Positions 16,778 through 25,793 of a stretch of DNA of 64,000 nt are shown here, piece by piece. Location of the stretch: the NCBI GenBank assembly GCA_019163375.1, contig JAFLKK010000009.1:62001-126000 (forward strand), given 5' to 3'. A program made the translations under genes and the position numbers. Position 1 is the first letter of the stretch. Each line of letters opens with the position of its first letter. Origin of the DNA: Paludibacter sp. (GTDB lineage Bacteria; Bacteroidota; Bacteroidia; Bacteroidales; Paludibacteraceae). The notes below the pieces were generated by a model. It worked only from the letters and a program-made list of their open reading frames with translations, ran no database searches and had not been told where the DNA came from.

Positions 16778-19510
16778 ATGAATCCAAAACTAAAAAAGGG
16801 ACTTATTATTGGTCTGTCGGTTTTTGCAGTAATTTTTGCTGCTTTACTAATCTTACCTTTCGCTTTTAAAGGTAAAATTGTGAAATTGGCTCAGGAGCAG
16901 GTAAATGCCAAGCTCGATGCTAAGGTTGATTTTGAGGATTTTAGTTTGAGTTTTATACGTAGTTTTCCGAATGCTTCTGTGCGATTCGAAAACTTACGAA
17001 TTATCGGGGTGGGTGAGTTCCAAAAAGACACTCTTCTTTCGAGCGAGAATGTTGATTTAGAATTGAATTTAAAAAGCTTGTTCTCCGATACTGGATACGA
17101 AATTCGCAATCTGGAGCTTGATAACTCGCGTGTGTTTGCACACGTGTTGGCCGATGGAAAGGCCAACTGGAACATCATGAAAACTGATTCAACAAAAGCT
17201 GTTGATACTTCGGCCATGAGTTTTAATATGAAATTAAAAAATGTAGTTCTTGATAATGCGAATATTGTTTATCTGGACGAACAAGGCAAAATGAAAGCCG
17301 AGATATTCAACCTGAATCATCATACTTCGGGCGATTTTACCGCTGATAGTTCGTTGTTGAAGACCAAAACGACGATAGAAACGCTCAACTTTACAATGGA
17401 TGGTGTGCCTTATCTCAGCAAAGCGAATGTGGAGCTCAATGCCGATATCAATGCCAATTTGAATAAAATGATATTCACTTTTTCCGAAAATTCTTCGCGT
17501 ATAAATGCCATTCCATTTGCATTTGCCGGTTGGGTGAAGATGCTTGATGATGGTTATGATATGGACTTAACCCTCGATGCTAGAAAGGTTGACTTTAAAG
17601 CTATATTATCAATGATTCCAGCTATTTATGCTAATTCGTTCGAAGGTATGAAAGCCGGTGGCGCTGTAAATATGACCGGATTTTTGAAAGGAAAAATGAT
17701 AGGTGATAATTATCCTGCATTTGATTTTAATCTTACGGCTGCCAATGGTTGGTTCCAGTATCCAAGTTTGCCAAAATCGGTTCAGAATATCAATGTGGCT
17801 GCACATATTACCAACCCGGGCAAAACCCTGGATGCTACAGTTGTTGATATTTCTAAGTTTTCATTCGTAATGGGCGGCAATCCTTTTTCAGCTCAAATGC
17901 GGGTGGCATATCCAATGTCTGACCCTGAATTGATGATGAAAGCAGTTGGAAAAATCGATTTGGGAATGGTAAAAGATATTTATCCATTGGAAGAAGGAAC
18001 AAAACTAAATGGAGTGTTGGATATGAATCTCGACTTGGGTGGTCGCATGTCATATTACGAAACGAATCAATACGAAAAATTCAAATTTGGAGGCAAGTTG
18101 AATATTAGTAATATGTTAGCTAAGATGAAAGCGTTACCACAAGATGTAGCCATTTCGAAAGCCAATATGATATTCAATAATCGATATGTCGATTTGACTG
18201 CTTTGCAAATGAAGATTGGGCGTAACGACATTTCTGCAACCGGTAAACTCGAAAACTTTGTAGCTTTTGCACTACACGATAAAACGCTGAAAGGAACGCT
18301 GAACATGCAATCGAATTACTTTAATGTGAGCGATTTTATGACAGCTGATGCTGCTGCGCCTGCTGCTACTTCAACAACAACACCAGGCACTGCTGCTAAG
18401 TCGGAACCGCTAACTGTGGTAGAAATACCTAAGAATATTGATTTCACTATGCAAGCCGATTTCAAGCAACTGCAATACGAGAAAATGAATTTTGCAAATG
18501 CCAAAGGAGTGGTGAGAGTGCTTAATGGCGATGTGAAATTCCAGAATATGAGCACGCAGGCTTTTGGCGGAAATATATTGATGAATGGTTTGTATAGTAC
18601 TGCCGATCCTAAAAAACCATCGGTTAACTTCGATATGAATATCACGGATGTTTTGTTTACCGAAATGTTTAAACAAGTGGAAACTTTGCAGAAATTTGCA
18701 CCAATTTTCGAAAAGGCTGTTGGTAAATTCTCTACTAAATTGTCATTCAATTCTTTGTTGCAAAAAGATATGATGCCCGACCTGGCAACCTTGATTGGTA
18801 ATGGTTCGTTTTCGACTAAATCAGTTGGGCTAAACAATGTTCCTGCTCTTACTGCTCTGGCTGCCAGTTTGAAACGCTCGGATTTAGCCTCGGCAACTAT
18901 CAAAGATTTAGGACTGCTGTTTGATATAAAAGATGGTAAACTGAATACGAAACCTTTTGACGTGACTCTGGGTGGTATAAAAATGAACCTTGGTGGTGCT
19001 ACCGGTTTGGATAAATCGATAGCCTATTTGGGTAAAGTACAATTGCCAAGCAGCATGAATCTAGGAAAATTCTCGACGGTAGGTGTGAAAATTGGTGGAA
19101 CATTCATGAAACCAAAAGTAGAACTTGATTTGGCTAGCACGCTCAATTCTTTGGTGAGCGATACCAAGGCCAAAGTGACCGACGAAGTAAATAAAAAAAT
19201 AGATGACACCAAGGCAAAAGCTTTGGAAGAAGCCCGTAAGCAAAAGGATGCAGCATTGAAGGCAGCCCAGGCTAAAGCGGATGAGGTGCGGGCTCAGGCG
19301 CAACAATTAAGCGATAAGCTTATTTCTGAAGCACAAGTTAAGGGCGACCAGTTGGTGGCAAAAGCGAGCAATCCGATCACTAAACGACTCGCAGAAGTGG
19401 CGTCGAAAAAGTTAGTAGATGAAGCTAAGAAAAAAGCTGCCGATATGAATGCTAAGGCTGAGGCTGAAGCTGCTAAATTGATACAAAGTGCTAATGGAGT
19501 GAATCCTTAG
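16778..19510 (+). CDS. AsmA family protein (inner-membrane anchored, large periplasmic bridge-like protein)
   Basis: A 910-residue protein with one N-terminal membrane helix (GLIIGLSVFAVIFAALLILPF) and then VNAKLDAKVDFEDFSLSFIRSFPNASVRFENLRI, the AsmA opening. The body is rich in beta-strand repeats (for example FKFGGKLNISNMLAKM), which in AsmA/TamB-like proteins form a hydrophobic groove thought to carry lipids between the membranes. A Pro/Ala/Thr stretch near 525-540 breaks the body. The last about 120 residues are an Ala/Lys/Glu-rich helix likely to form a coiled coil (KALEEARKQKDAALKAAQAKAD). It is probably a single-gene transcript between two terminators. Confidence 0.85.
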   Translation: MNPKLKKGLIIGLSVFAVIFAALLILPFAFKGKIVKLAQEQVNAKLDAKVDFEDFSLSFIRSFPNASVRFENLRIIGVGEFQKDTLLSSENVDLELNLKSLFSDTGYEIRNLELDNSRVFAHVLADGKANWNIMKTDSTKAVDTSAMSFNMKLKNVVLDNANIVYLDEQGKMKAEIFNLNHHTSGDFTADSSLLKTKTTIETLNFTMDGVPYLSKANVELNADINANLNKMIFTFSENSSRINAIPFAFAGWVKMLDDGYDMDLTLDARKVDFKAILSMIPAIYANSFEGMKAGGAVNMTGFLKGKMIGDNYPAFDFNLTAANGWFQYPSLPKSVQNINVAAHITNPGKTLDATVVDISKFSFVMGGNPFSAQMRVAYPMSDPELMMKAVGKIDLGMVKDIYPLEEGTKLNGVLDMNLDLGGRMSYYETNQYEKFKFGGKLNISNMLAKMKALPQDVAISKANMIFNNRYVDLTALQMKIGRNDISATGKLENFVAFALHDKTLKGTLNMQSNYFNVSDFMTADAAAPAATSTTTPGTAAKSEPLTVVEIPKNIDFTMQADFKQLQYEKMNFANAKGVVRVLNGDVKFQNMSTQAFGGNILMNGLYSTADPKKPSVNFDMNITDVLFTEMFKQVETLQKFAPIFEKAVGKFSTKLSFNSLLQKDMMPDLATLIGNGSFSTKSVGLNNVPALTALAASLKRSDLASATIKDLGLLFDIKDGKLNTKPFDVTLGGIKMNLGGATGLDKSIAYLGKVQLPSSMNLGKFSTVGVKIGGTFMKPKVELDLASTLNSLVSDTKAKVTDEVNKKIDDTKAKALEEARKQKDAALKAAQAKADEVRAQAQQLSDKLISEAQVKGDQLVAKASNPITKRLAEVASKKLVDEAKKKAADMNAKAEAEAAKLIQSANGVNP

Positions 19511-19532
19511 CGAATAGTTTATTCATGAAAGT

Positions 19533-19568
19533 GCGGTAAGATATTGTAAATATACAATGTCTTACCGC
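19533..19568 (+). terminator. Terminator after the AsmA-like gene
   Basis: GCGGTAAGA pairs with TCTTACCGC, and an inner ATTGTA/TACAAT stem extends it. It lies 22 bases after the stop. The T-tract is short, so it may be a weaker terminator. Confidence 0.7.
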
Positions 19569-19645
19569 ATTTCTTCAAATATAAATTTATAGATGTTGCA
19601 CTAGTTGCACATCTTACTTTACAAAATACAGAATACTATATCCCG

Positions 19646-21040
19646 ATGAAATTTAAGTTGATTTTCTTTTTACTCTTGCTTAGCATTTCGGTTTTCGGCC
19701 AACGCGCAGTCGAAGCAGATGCACTGTTCAATAACAAACAATATGCAAAGGCGCGTGGCATGTACGAAATATTGTTGAAGCAGAAACCCAATGATGCAAA
19801 ATACAATTTCAGATACGCTCAGTGTTGCTATGAGTTGAAGGATGCTGAACAGGCTATACTTCACTTCGAAATGGGCGGATCTAAGTTTCCACAACGCGAT
19901 ATGTATCTGGGCGAACTCTACTTCACAACTTATCGTTTCGATAAATCGGTAATGGCTTACCAAAGTTATTTGGCTACTTTAAAACCCGACGACAGTAAAA
20001 TTCAAGAACTGCAAAGTAAAATCGCTAAGTCGGAAAGGGCTGCCCGTTTACTCACTAAAGTGGAGGATGTTGCTATTGTTGACAGTATATTGGTTGATAA
20101 AACCGACTTTTTGCGTTTTTACAAAACAAGTAGTGAGCTAGGAACCATACATCAAAGCTTGTTGAAACTGAATGCCCGACAAACTGTTGATAAAATTACC
20201 TATACCACACAACGCAAGGATAGAGTGTATTATTCCGATTCTATCCATGGTCAAGTGGATTTGTTTACTTCTTATAAATTGTTTGATACCTGGTCTGCTC
20301 CCGTTTCGGTATCGAAGGTCATTAATACCTCTGCTAACGAGAATTATCCTTTTCTTTTGCTGGATGGCATTACCCTGTATTTTGCTTCCGATAATGAGAA
20401 TTCGATAGGTGGATACGATATTTTTGTAACCCGTTACACCCCCTCTTCTGATAGCTTTTTAACTCCCGAAAATGTTGGATTCCCTTTCAATTCCATGGCC
20501 AATGATTATATGATGGTTATTGATGAGCAGCACAAACTGGGGTGGTTTGCTACCGACCGGAATCAAGTGGCAGGCAAAGTGATGATTTATACTTTTGTGC
20601 CCAATGAAAGTACAACCATTGTCAGGAGTGAGGATAAAGACTATGTCCGTGCAGTGGCTCTTTTGAAGAGTTATCGTAAAAGCTCTAAAACGACTCTGGA
20701 AAATGCTCAAACGACTAAATCGCATGTGGAGAAACCGAATAAACAAATTGAATTTATTGTAAACGACTCTACTGTTTATACTCATTTGTCTCAGTTTAGG
20801 TGTAGCGATGCCTTACAACTTTGGAACGAGAAAGATAAAGTTGCTGCCGATTTGAAATTATCAAAAGATAAACTCGATGCTTTACGTTTGCGATATGACA
20901 GTGCTCAGACACCTGATGAACGAAGTGTTATTGCACCCGGAATTGGAGAACTGGAATCAAAAAATATTGAATTAGAATTACTGCTTAAAAAGAAAATAAT
21001 GGAGCTTCGGAATGCAGAGAATGCTTTTCTGAAGAAATGA
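19646..21040 (+). CDS. Secreted TPR and PD40-like beta-propeller protein
   Basis: This 464-residue protein has a signal peptide (MKFKLIFFLLLLSISVFGQ). Residues 20-140 are TPR-like (YAKARGMYEILLKQKPNDAKYNFRYAQCCYEL). From about 190 to 330 there are PD40/WD40-like blades: KDRVYYSDSIHGQVDLFTSYK, then GITLYFASDNENSIGGYDIFVTRY, then KLGWFATDRNQVAGKVMIYTF. The C-terminal 80 residues are predicted helical (LKLSKDKLDALRLRYDSAQTP). The same domains occur in Bacteroidetes OmpA-family and gliding/PorE-like proteins, but there is no OmpA domain here. Role unknown; probably periplasmic. Confidence 0.75.
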   Translation: MKFKLIFFLLLLSISVFGQRAVEADALFNNKQYAKARGMYEILLKQKPNDAKYNFRYAQCCYELKDAEQAILHFEMGGSKFPQRDMYLGELYFTTYRFDKSVMAYQSYLATLKPDDSKIQELQSKIAKSERAARLLTKVEDVAIVDSILVDKTDFLRFYKTSSELGTIHQSLLKLNARQTVDKITYTTQRKDRVYYSDSIHGQVDLFTSYKLFDTWSAPVSVSKVINTSANENYPFLLLDGITLYFASDNENSIGGYDIFVTRYTPSSDSFLTPENVGFPFNSMANDYMMVIDEQHKLGWFATDRNQVAGKVMIYTFVPNESTTIVRSEDKDYVRAVALLKSYRKSSKTTLENAQTTKSHVEKPNKQIEFIVNDSTVYTHLSQFRCSDALQLWNEKDKVAADLKLSKDKLDALRLRYDSAQTPDERSVIAPGIGELESKNIELELLLKKKIMELRNAENAFLKK

Positions 21041-21142
21041 AAAACAGGCTCCTGCAGGTTTGTTTAATAGCTAATCTATTCTGTTTCTCAGAACTTTTGT
21101 CTTTACTATTTGTTTACTGGTTGATTCATATAAATTTTAGAA

Positions 21143-21322
21143 ATGGAAAATGTAAAAATAGTAAAAGGCGGCCCTTATGTAGTTACGGGCGATTTTAAGC
21201 TAAACATGCTTTCGGGCGAAGTGAAAGATGTCACCGGAAAAACTTATCTTTGCAGATGTGGGTACAGTAGTAACAAGCCTTTTTGCGATGGAGCGCACGT
21301 AAAAAGTGATTTTGATAAATAG
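21143..21322 (+). CDS. CDGSH iron-sulfur domain protein (short)
   Basis: A 59-residue gene, short enough to be missed by length filters. The protein contains CRCGYSSNKPFCDGAH (residues 38-53), an exact fit to the CDGSH zinc-finger-like motif C-x-C-x2-[ST]-x3-P-x-C-D-G-[SAT]-H. It should bind a [2Fe-2S] cluster through three Cys and one His. The N-terminal half (VKGGPYVVTGDFKL) is the usual small beta-domain of bacterial single-CDGSH proteins. A redox or iron-sulfur transfer role is general to the family; nothing more specific can be said. It has its own strong terminator. Confidence 0.9.
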   Translation: MENVKIVKGGPYVVTGDFKLNMLSGEVKDVTGKTYLCRCGYSSNKPFCDGAHVKSDFDK

Positions 21323-21340
21323 AATTACCAATTTTGCCAA

Positions 21341-21370
21341 CAAACAGATAGGGGAAATCCTATCTGTTTG
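21341..21370 (+). terminator. Strong terminator after the CDGSH gene
   Basis: A perfect 12-bp stem (CAAACAGATAGG and its complement) with a 6-nt loop runs directly into TTTTTTT, 18 bases after the stop. Confidence 0.93.
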
Positions 21371-21558
21371 TTTTTTTATATACGATTGAAAATAGTTTTT
21401 ATATTTTGTAAATTTCAGATAGTCAGATAAATAATTATTTTGTTCTCAAATAGTTTTTTGAGAATAATTACTCTTTATGAAGGCTTAACGTTATTTCTGA
21501 TATTTTGTAGTCGTAGTTCGATTTTTAAAGTTAATTTTGTCACCTTAAATAGATATTG

Positions 21559-22362
21559 ATGGATAAATTACGTTTTCAGAGTTTTGGCAGTGGTAGTAGT
21601 GGAAATTGTTACTTCATAGGCAATGCATCAACCGGCATTTTGATAGATGCAGGAATTGGGGTGCGTTCTATTCGTAAATATTTGCGAAATATAGGTTTGG
21701 ATTTCGAGAATATTTGGGGAGTATTTGTTACGCACGATCATGCCGATCATATAAAAGCAGTAGGGCCGCTGGGGGAGAAACACCTTATTCCCATTTATTC
21801 CACCCGATTGGTTCACGAAGGAATTCAGAAAAGTTATTGCGTGACTGAAAAATTATATTCCAGCCGTAAGTTTATTGAGAAAGGGCAATCTGTTCAGGTT
21901 GGCGACTTTACAATTACCGCATTTTCAGTCTCTCACGATTCCACAGATAGTGTTGGTTACACGGTGGAATATAAAGAAAAAAGATTTACCTTTGCAACCG
22001 ATTTAGGCTATGTAGGTGAGGAAGTTGCATCGCATTTAGTACAAGCCGATTACCTGGTGTTAGAAGCTAATTACGATGAGCAGATGTTAGAACAAGGTAG
22101 TTATCCGGTTTATCTGAAAAACCGGATTATTGCGCAAACAGGTCACTTGAGCAATGAGCAAGCCGGACGATTTCTGGCCGCGAATTATAATGAACGGACG
22201 CAGCATATTTTTCTTTGCCATTTGAGTAGAGAAAACAATTTACCTGAGGTGGCATATACCACCATTCAAAACCATTTGGAGACCAAACAAGTTATTGTGG
22301 GTAAGCACGTTCAACTTGTGACTTTGGATAGATTAACTCCATCGGAATTATATATTTTTTGA
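21559..22362 (+). CDS. MBL-fold metallo-hydrolase (YycJ/WalJ-like)
   Basis: A 267-residue cytoplasmic protein. The metal motif is GVFVTHDHADHIKAV (HxHxDH near residue 60), preceded by QSFGSGSSGNCYFIG, the hallmark of the YycJ/WalJ branch of the beta-lactamase superfamily. The remaining ligands fit FSVSHDSTDSVGY, FATDLGYVGEE and HLSRENN. In Firmicutes this branch is linked to DNA repair and cell-wall control, which may not hold here. An in-frame TTG directly before the ATG is ignored. The glycosyltransferase gene follows in the same direction after about 70 bases. Confidence 0.88.
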   Translation: MDKLRFQSFGSGSSGNCYFIGNASTGILIDAGIGVRSIRKYLRNIGLDFENIWGVFVTHDHADHIKAVGPLGEKHLIPIYSTRLVHEGIQKSYCVTEKLYSSRKFIEKGQSVQVGDFTITAFSVSHDSTDSVGYTVEYKEKRFTFATDLGYVGEEVASHLVQADYLVLEANYDEQMLEQGSYPVYLKNRIIAQTGHLSNEQAGRFLAANYNERTQHIFLCHLSRENNLPEVAYTTIQNHLETKQVIVGKHVQLVTLDRLTPSELYIF

Positions 22363-22434
22363 TAGAATAAGGAACTTTGATAGACTGTGTCAATCAACAA
22401 ACAATAAAAACTACTAACATTCAACTAAATAACC

Positions 22435-23178
22435 ATGTCCAGCAATTTAGTCATTATCCCCACCTACAACGAAAAGGAGAACATCGAGAATATTATTCGC
22501 GCTGTTTTTAGTTTGCCAATTACGTTTCATGTTTTAGTCATCGAAGACGGCTCTCCGGATGGAACGGCTGCCATCGTCAAAAAAATGCAAACTGAATTTC
22601 CTTCTCAATTGTTTATGGTTGAGCGTAAAGGTAAGCTTGGTTTGGGAACTGCTTATATTGCCGGTTTTAAATGGGCTATTGAACGCAAATACGATTACAT
22701 TTTCGAAATGGATGCCGATTTCTCGCATAATCCAAACGATTTACCAAAATTATACAATGCCTGTGCTAATCAAGGTGCTGATGTGGCTATCGGTTCGCGC
22801 TATATTACAGGTGTTAATGTGGTAAACTGGCCAATGGGTCGTGTTTTGATGTCATATCTGGCTTCGAAATACGTTCGGTTTGTTTTGGGAGTAAATATCT
22901 CTGATACTACTGCCGGGTTCAAATGTTACAGACGCGAAGTACTTGAAACCATCGAATTGGATAAGATCCGATTCAAAGGGTATGCTTTCCAGATTGAAAT
23001 GAAATATACTGCTTTCGAGTGTGGTTTTACCATTAAAGAAGTGCCGATCATATTTATAAACCGAGAATTGGGAACCTCTAAAATGAACAGTGGTATTTTT
23101 GGAGAGGCTTTCTTTGGCGTGGTACAACTGAAAATAAATGGTTGGTTCAGAAAATTTCCACAAAAGAAAATCAATTAA
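22435..23178 (+). CDS. Polyprenol monophosphomannose synthase-like GT2 glycosyltransferase
   Basis: This 247-residue protein follows the DPM1-like GT2 pattern: VIIPTYNEKENIENII at the start, VIEDGSPDGTAAIV near 40, then FEMDADFSHNP near 94 (DxD-type metal site), AIGSRYITGVNVVNWP, and RGYAF-like KGYAFQIEMKY. It would attach a sugar, probably mannose or similar, from a nucleotide donor to polyprenyl phosphate on the cytoplasmic face of the membrane. It lacks the C-terminal membrane helices of longer forms. The next gene, pyrC, opens 18 bases after its stop, so the pair is probably co-transcribed. Confidence 0.88.
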   Translation: MSSNLVIIPTYNEKENIENIIRAVFSLPITFHVLVIEDGSPDGTAAIVKKMQTEFPSQLFMVERKGKLGLGTAYIAGFKWAIERKYDYIFEMDADFSHNPNDLPKLYNACANQGADVAIGSRYITGVNVVNWPMGRVLMSYLASKYVRFVLGVNISDTTAGFKCYRREVLETIELDKIRFKGYAFQIEMKYTAFECGFTIKEVPIIFINRELGTSKMNSGIFGEAFFGVVQLKINGWFRKFPQKKIN

Positions 23179-23195
23179 TCAGCAGAATATTACTT

Positions 23196-24545
23196 ATGAG
23201 CACATTGCAAATTATTAGAAATGCCACTATTGTAAACGAAGGACGTTCGTTTGTTGGTTCGGTTGTTGTTGATGGTGAGTTGATTAGAGCTGTATATGAA
23301 GGTGGTGAATTGGTAAAGCTATCAGAGCCGCATACCGAAGTTGATGCTACAGGTTTACTTCTTTTGCCGGGTGTCATTGACGATCAGGTTCACTTTCGCG
23401 ATCCGGGACTCACACACAAAGGCGATATTTATACCGAAAGTAAAGCTGCTGTTGCCGGCGGAATTACCTCCTACTTTGAAATGCCCAATACAAAGCCTCA
23501 GGCTACAACAGTGGAGCTTTTAGAACAGAAATATGCCCTTGCCGCCGAAAAATCGATGGCTAATTACTCTTTTTTGATGGGAGTAACCAACGATAATCTG
23601 GATGAACTAAAAAAGGTGAATCCCCGCAATGTGGCCGGCTTGAAAATGTTTATGGGGTCTTCAACAGGGAATATGTTGGTAGACAATAGCAATACGCTGA
23701 ACCGTGTCTTTTCGGAAATACCGTTGCTTATTGTCACGCATTGCGAAGACGAAGCAACTATCCAGCATAATATTCAACATTATAAAGAACTTTTAGGTGA
23801 CGATATCCCTGTAAAGTACCATCCGCTGATTCGTAATGCCGAAGCATGTTACAAATCTTCTGCTTTTGCAGTGGAGTTGGCTACAAAATACAACTCACGT
23901 TTACACGTTTTTCACTTGTCATCAGCTTTGGAAATGTCTTTGTTTTCCTCAGACAAACCATTGAGAGAGAAACGAATCACTGCCGAAGTATGTGTGCACC
24001 ATTTGTGGTTTTCGGATGCCGATTATGCAAAATATGGTAACCGTATTAAATGGAATCCTGCTATTAAATCGGAAGTAGATCGCTTAGCGCTAATCGATGC
24101 TGTCAATTCGAACAAGATAGATGTTGTTGCTACTGACCATGCACCTCATTTACTTTCCGAGAAAGAAGGTTCATGCTTAACTGCTGCTTCAGGTGGACCG
24201 TTGGTTCAGCATTCGCTTGTGGCTATGTTGCAATTGGTAAAGCAAGGTGCATTTACGCTCGAAAAGGTGGTGGAAAAAATGTGTCACGCACCTGCTGATT
24301 TATTTCGAATTGAAAATCGTGGATTTATTCGTCCCGGGTTTTATGCCGACTTAGTGCTCGTGCATCCTAATGATGCCTGGACTGTAAGTGCTGAGAATAT
24401 ACTTTACAAATGTGGTTGGTCTCCTTTTGAGGGTACTACTTTTGATGCTAAGGTGTTGAAAACCTGGGTGAATGGGCAGGCTGTATATGATGACGGTAAG
24501 TTTGATGAAACTGTCAGAGGCAAGAGATTGCTTTTTGAGATTTAA
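23196..24545 (+). CDS. pyrC: Dihydroorotase
   Basis: A 449-residue cyclic amidohydrolase that interconverts carbamoyl-aspartate and dihydroorotate in pyrimidine synthesis. DDQVHFRDPGLTHKGD near residue 61 gives the first metal histidines. GLKMFMGSSTGN, THCEDE near 183, HVFHLSS near 240 and ATDHAPH near 314 follow in the right order. A longer reading frame starts inside the previous gene; I chose MSTLQIIRNATIV because it lies beyond that stop and gives the standard length. There is no sign of a fused carbamoyltransferase. apbE follows 18 bases later. Confidence 0.95.
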   Translation: MSTLQIIRNATIVNEGRSFVGSVVVDGELIRAVYEGGELVKLSEPHTEVDATGLLLLPGVIDDQVHFRDPGLTHKGDIYTESKAAVAGGITSYFEMPNTKPQATTVELLEQKYALAAEKSMANYSFLMGVTNDNLDELKKVNPRNVAGLKMFMGSSTGNMLVDNSNTLNRVFSEIPLLIVTHCEDEATIQHNIQHYKELLGDDIPVKYHPLIRNAEACYKSSAFAVELATKYNSRLHVFHLSSALEMSLFSSDKPLREKRITAEVCVHHLWFSDADYAKYGNRIKWNPAIKSEVDRLALIDAVNSNKIDVVATDHAPHLLSEKEGSCLTAASGGPLVQHSLVAMLQLVKQGAFTLEKVVEKMCHAPADLFRIENRGFIRPGFYADLVLVHPNDAWTVSAENILYKCGWSPFEGTTFDAKVLKTWVNGQAVYDDGKFDETVRGKRLLFEI

Positions 24546-24563
24546 TTCAGAGAATTTGTTGAA

Positions 24564-25607
24564 ATGAAAAAGACCGGATTAATTTCGTTACTTGTTGTTT
24601 TTGTTTGTTTGGTAGCAATAGTTGGCTATTATTTAGTGAATAAGTCAGAAGTTGCAGCTGTAAAGGCCGTTGAGTATCTTCATAACGAAGGTAAGACTCA
24701 AGGTACATATTACTCTGCTACCTATCTACAACCCGATGGACGCGATTTGAAAGCTAAGATTGAAGAGCGTTTGCAACAGTTTGAAATGTCGTTATCAACG
24801 TATAATCCTAATTCTATTATTTCGAGGATTAATAATAATGACCCAACCGTAAAAACCGATTTGGATTTTGAAACCATATTTTATGCTGCGCAGGAAGCTG
24901 CAGCGCGAACGGATGGTGCATTGGATATCACTGTAGGACCATTGGTTAAGGCCTGGGGATTTGCATTTGGAAACAATGACCATAGCAAATTACCAAATGT
25001 ATCGGACTTTCTTCCTTATGTGGGCTACAAAAAGGTTCGTATTGAAAATCATAAAGTGATAAAAGACGATCCCCGAATTTTGATTGATGCTAATTCTATT
25101 GCACAGGGTTATTCGGTGGATGTTATAGCCAAACTGTTGAGCGACAATGGTTGCAAAAACTATATGATTGAAATTGGTGGTGAAGTAGCTTGTAAGGGAT
25201 TGAATGCCAGTGATGAAAAGTGGAGAATAGGGATTGATAAAGCCGTGGATGATTCTACAAGTATGAATGAAGAGCTACAAACTATTCTTTCATTAACCGA
25301 TTGTGCTGTTACCACGGCGGGCGATTACCGGAAGTTTTATATCAAAGATGGTAAAAAATACTCGCACATCATCAATCCGCATACCGGCTATCCGGCTAAT
25401 AGCAACTTGTTGAGCGTGACTATCGTAGCTCCAACAGCAATTATGGCGGATGCTTATGATACCCCTTTTATGGTGTTGGGAGTAGATAGTTGTTTGAAAG
25501 TTTGCAAAAGTATTCCCGGTATGGAGTGCTATCTGATTTATGTTGATAAAAATGGTAAAAATCAGATCGCTTATTCCGAAGGATTTGAAAAATACCTTGC
25601 GAAGTAA
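24564..25607 (+). CDS. apbE: FAD:protein FMN transferase, membrane anchored
   Basis: This 347-residue protein has one N-terminal membrane helix (ISLLVVFVCLVAIVGYYLV) and an ApbE domain facing the periplasm. The body shows the family signatures FEMSLSTYNPNSIISRINN, AARTDGALDITVGPLVKAWGF, IDANSIAQGYSVD, and AVTTAGDYRKF...YSHIINPHTGYP. ApbE moves FMN from FAD onto threonine residues of Na+-translocating NADH dehydrogenase and Rnf subunits, and it can also hydrolyse FAD. No such complex is encoded in the window. It follows pyrC closely, so the transcript may run from the MBL gene to here. Confidence 0.93.
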   Translation: MKKTGLISLLVVFVCLVAIVGYYLVNKSEVAAVKAVEYLHNEGKTQGTYYSATYLQPDGRDLKAKIEERLQQFEMSLSTYNPNSIISRINNNDPTVKTDLDFETIFYAAQEAAARTDGALDITVGPLVKAWGFAFGNNDHSKLPNVSDFLPYVGYKKVRIENHKVIKDDPRILIDANSIAQGYSVDVIAKLLSDNGCKNYMIEIGGEVACKGLNASDEKWRIGIDKAVDDSTSMNEELQTILSLTDCAVTTAGDYRKFYIKDGKKYSHIINPHTGYPANSNLLSVTIVAPTAIMADAYDTPFMVLGVDSCLKVCKSIPGMECYLIYVDKNGKNQIAYSEGFEKYLAK

Positions 25608-25719
25608 AAATGTCAGCTTTATAGTTTCTCAGTATTTATTTTTTTTCTTCAAATGCTAAATGTTATTAACGTTTAGGTTCGAATTTGTTCATAATTCATT
25701 ATTAATTGATTGAATTCTC

Positions 25720-25727
25720 TACTTTTG
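25720..25727 (+). promoter_or_regulatory. Distal -7 element upstream of bamD
   Basis: TACTTTTG is an exact TAnnTTTG match. A second copy lies 50 bases closer to the gene, suggesting tandem promoters. Confidence 0.5.
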
Positions 25728-25769
25728 TTAAATCGAAAGCTTATATTTTTTTATTCCTGAAAAAACAAC

Positions 25770-25777
25770 TACTTTTG
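25770..25777 (+). promoter_or_regulatory. Proximal -7 element upstream of bamD
   Basis: A second TACTTTTG, giving a short leader of about 10-15 bases before the bamD ATG. Confidence 0.55.
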
Positions 25778-25793
25778 CACACCAAATTATTTT

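Noticed and set aside
18316-18903. A 195-residue minus-strand frame inside the AsmA-like gene
   Set aside because: Antisense shadow with no signal or motif.
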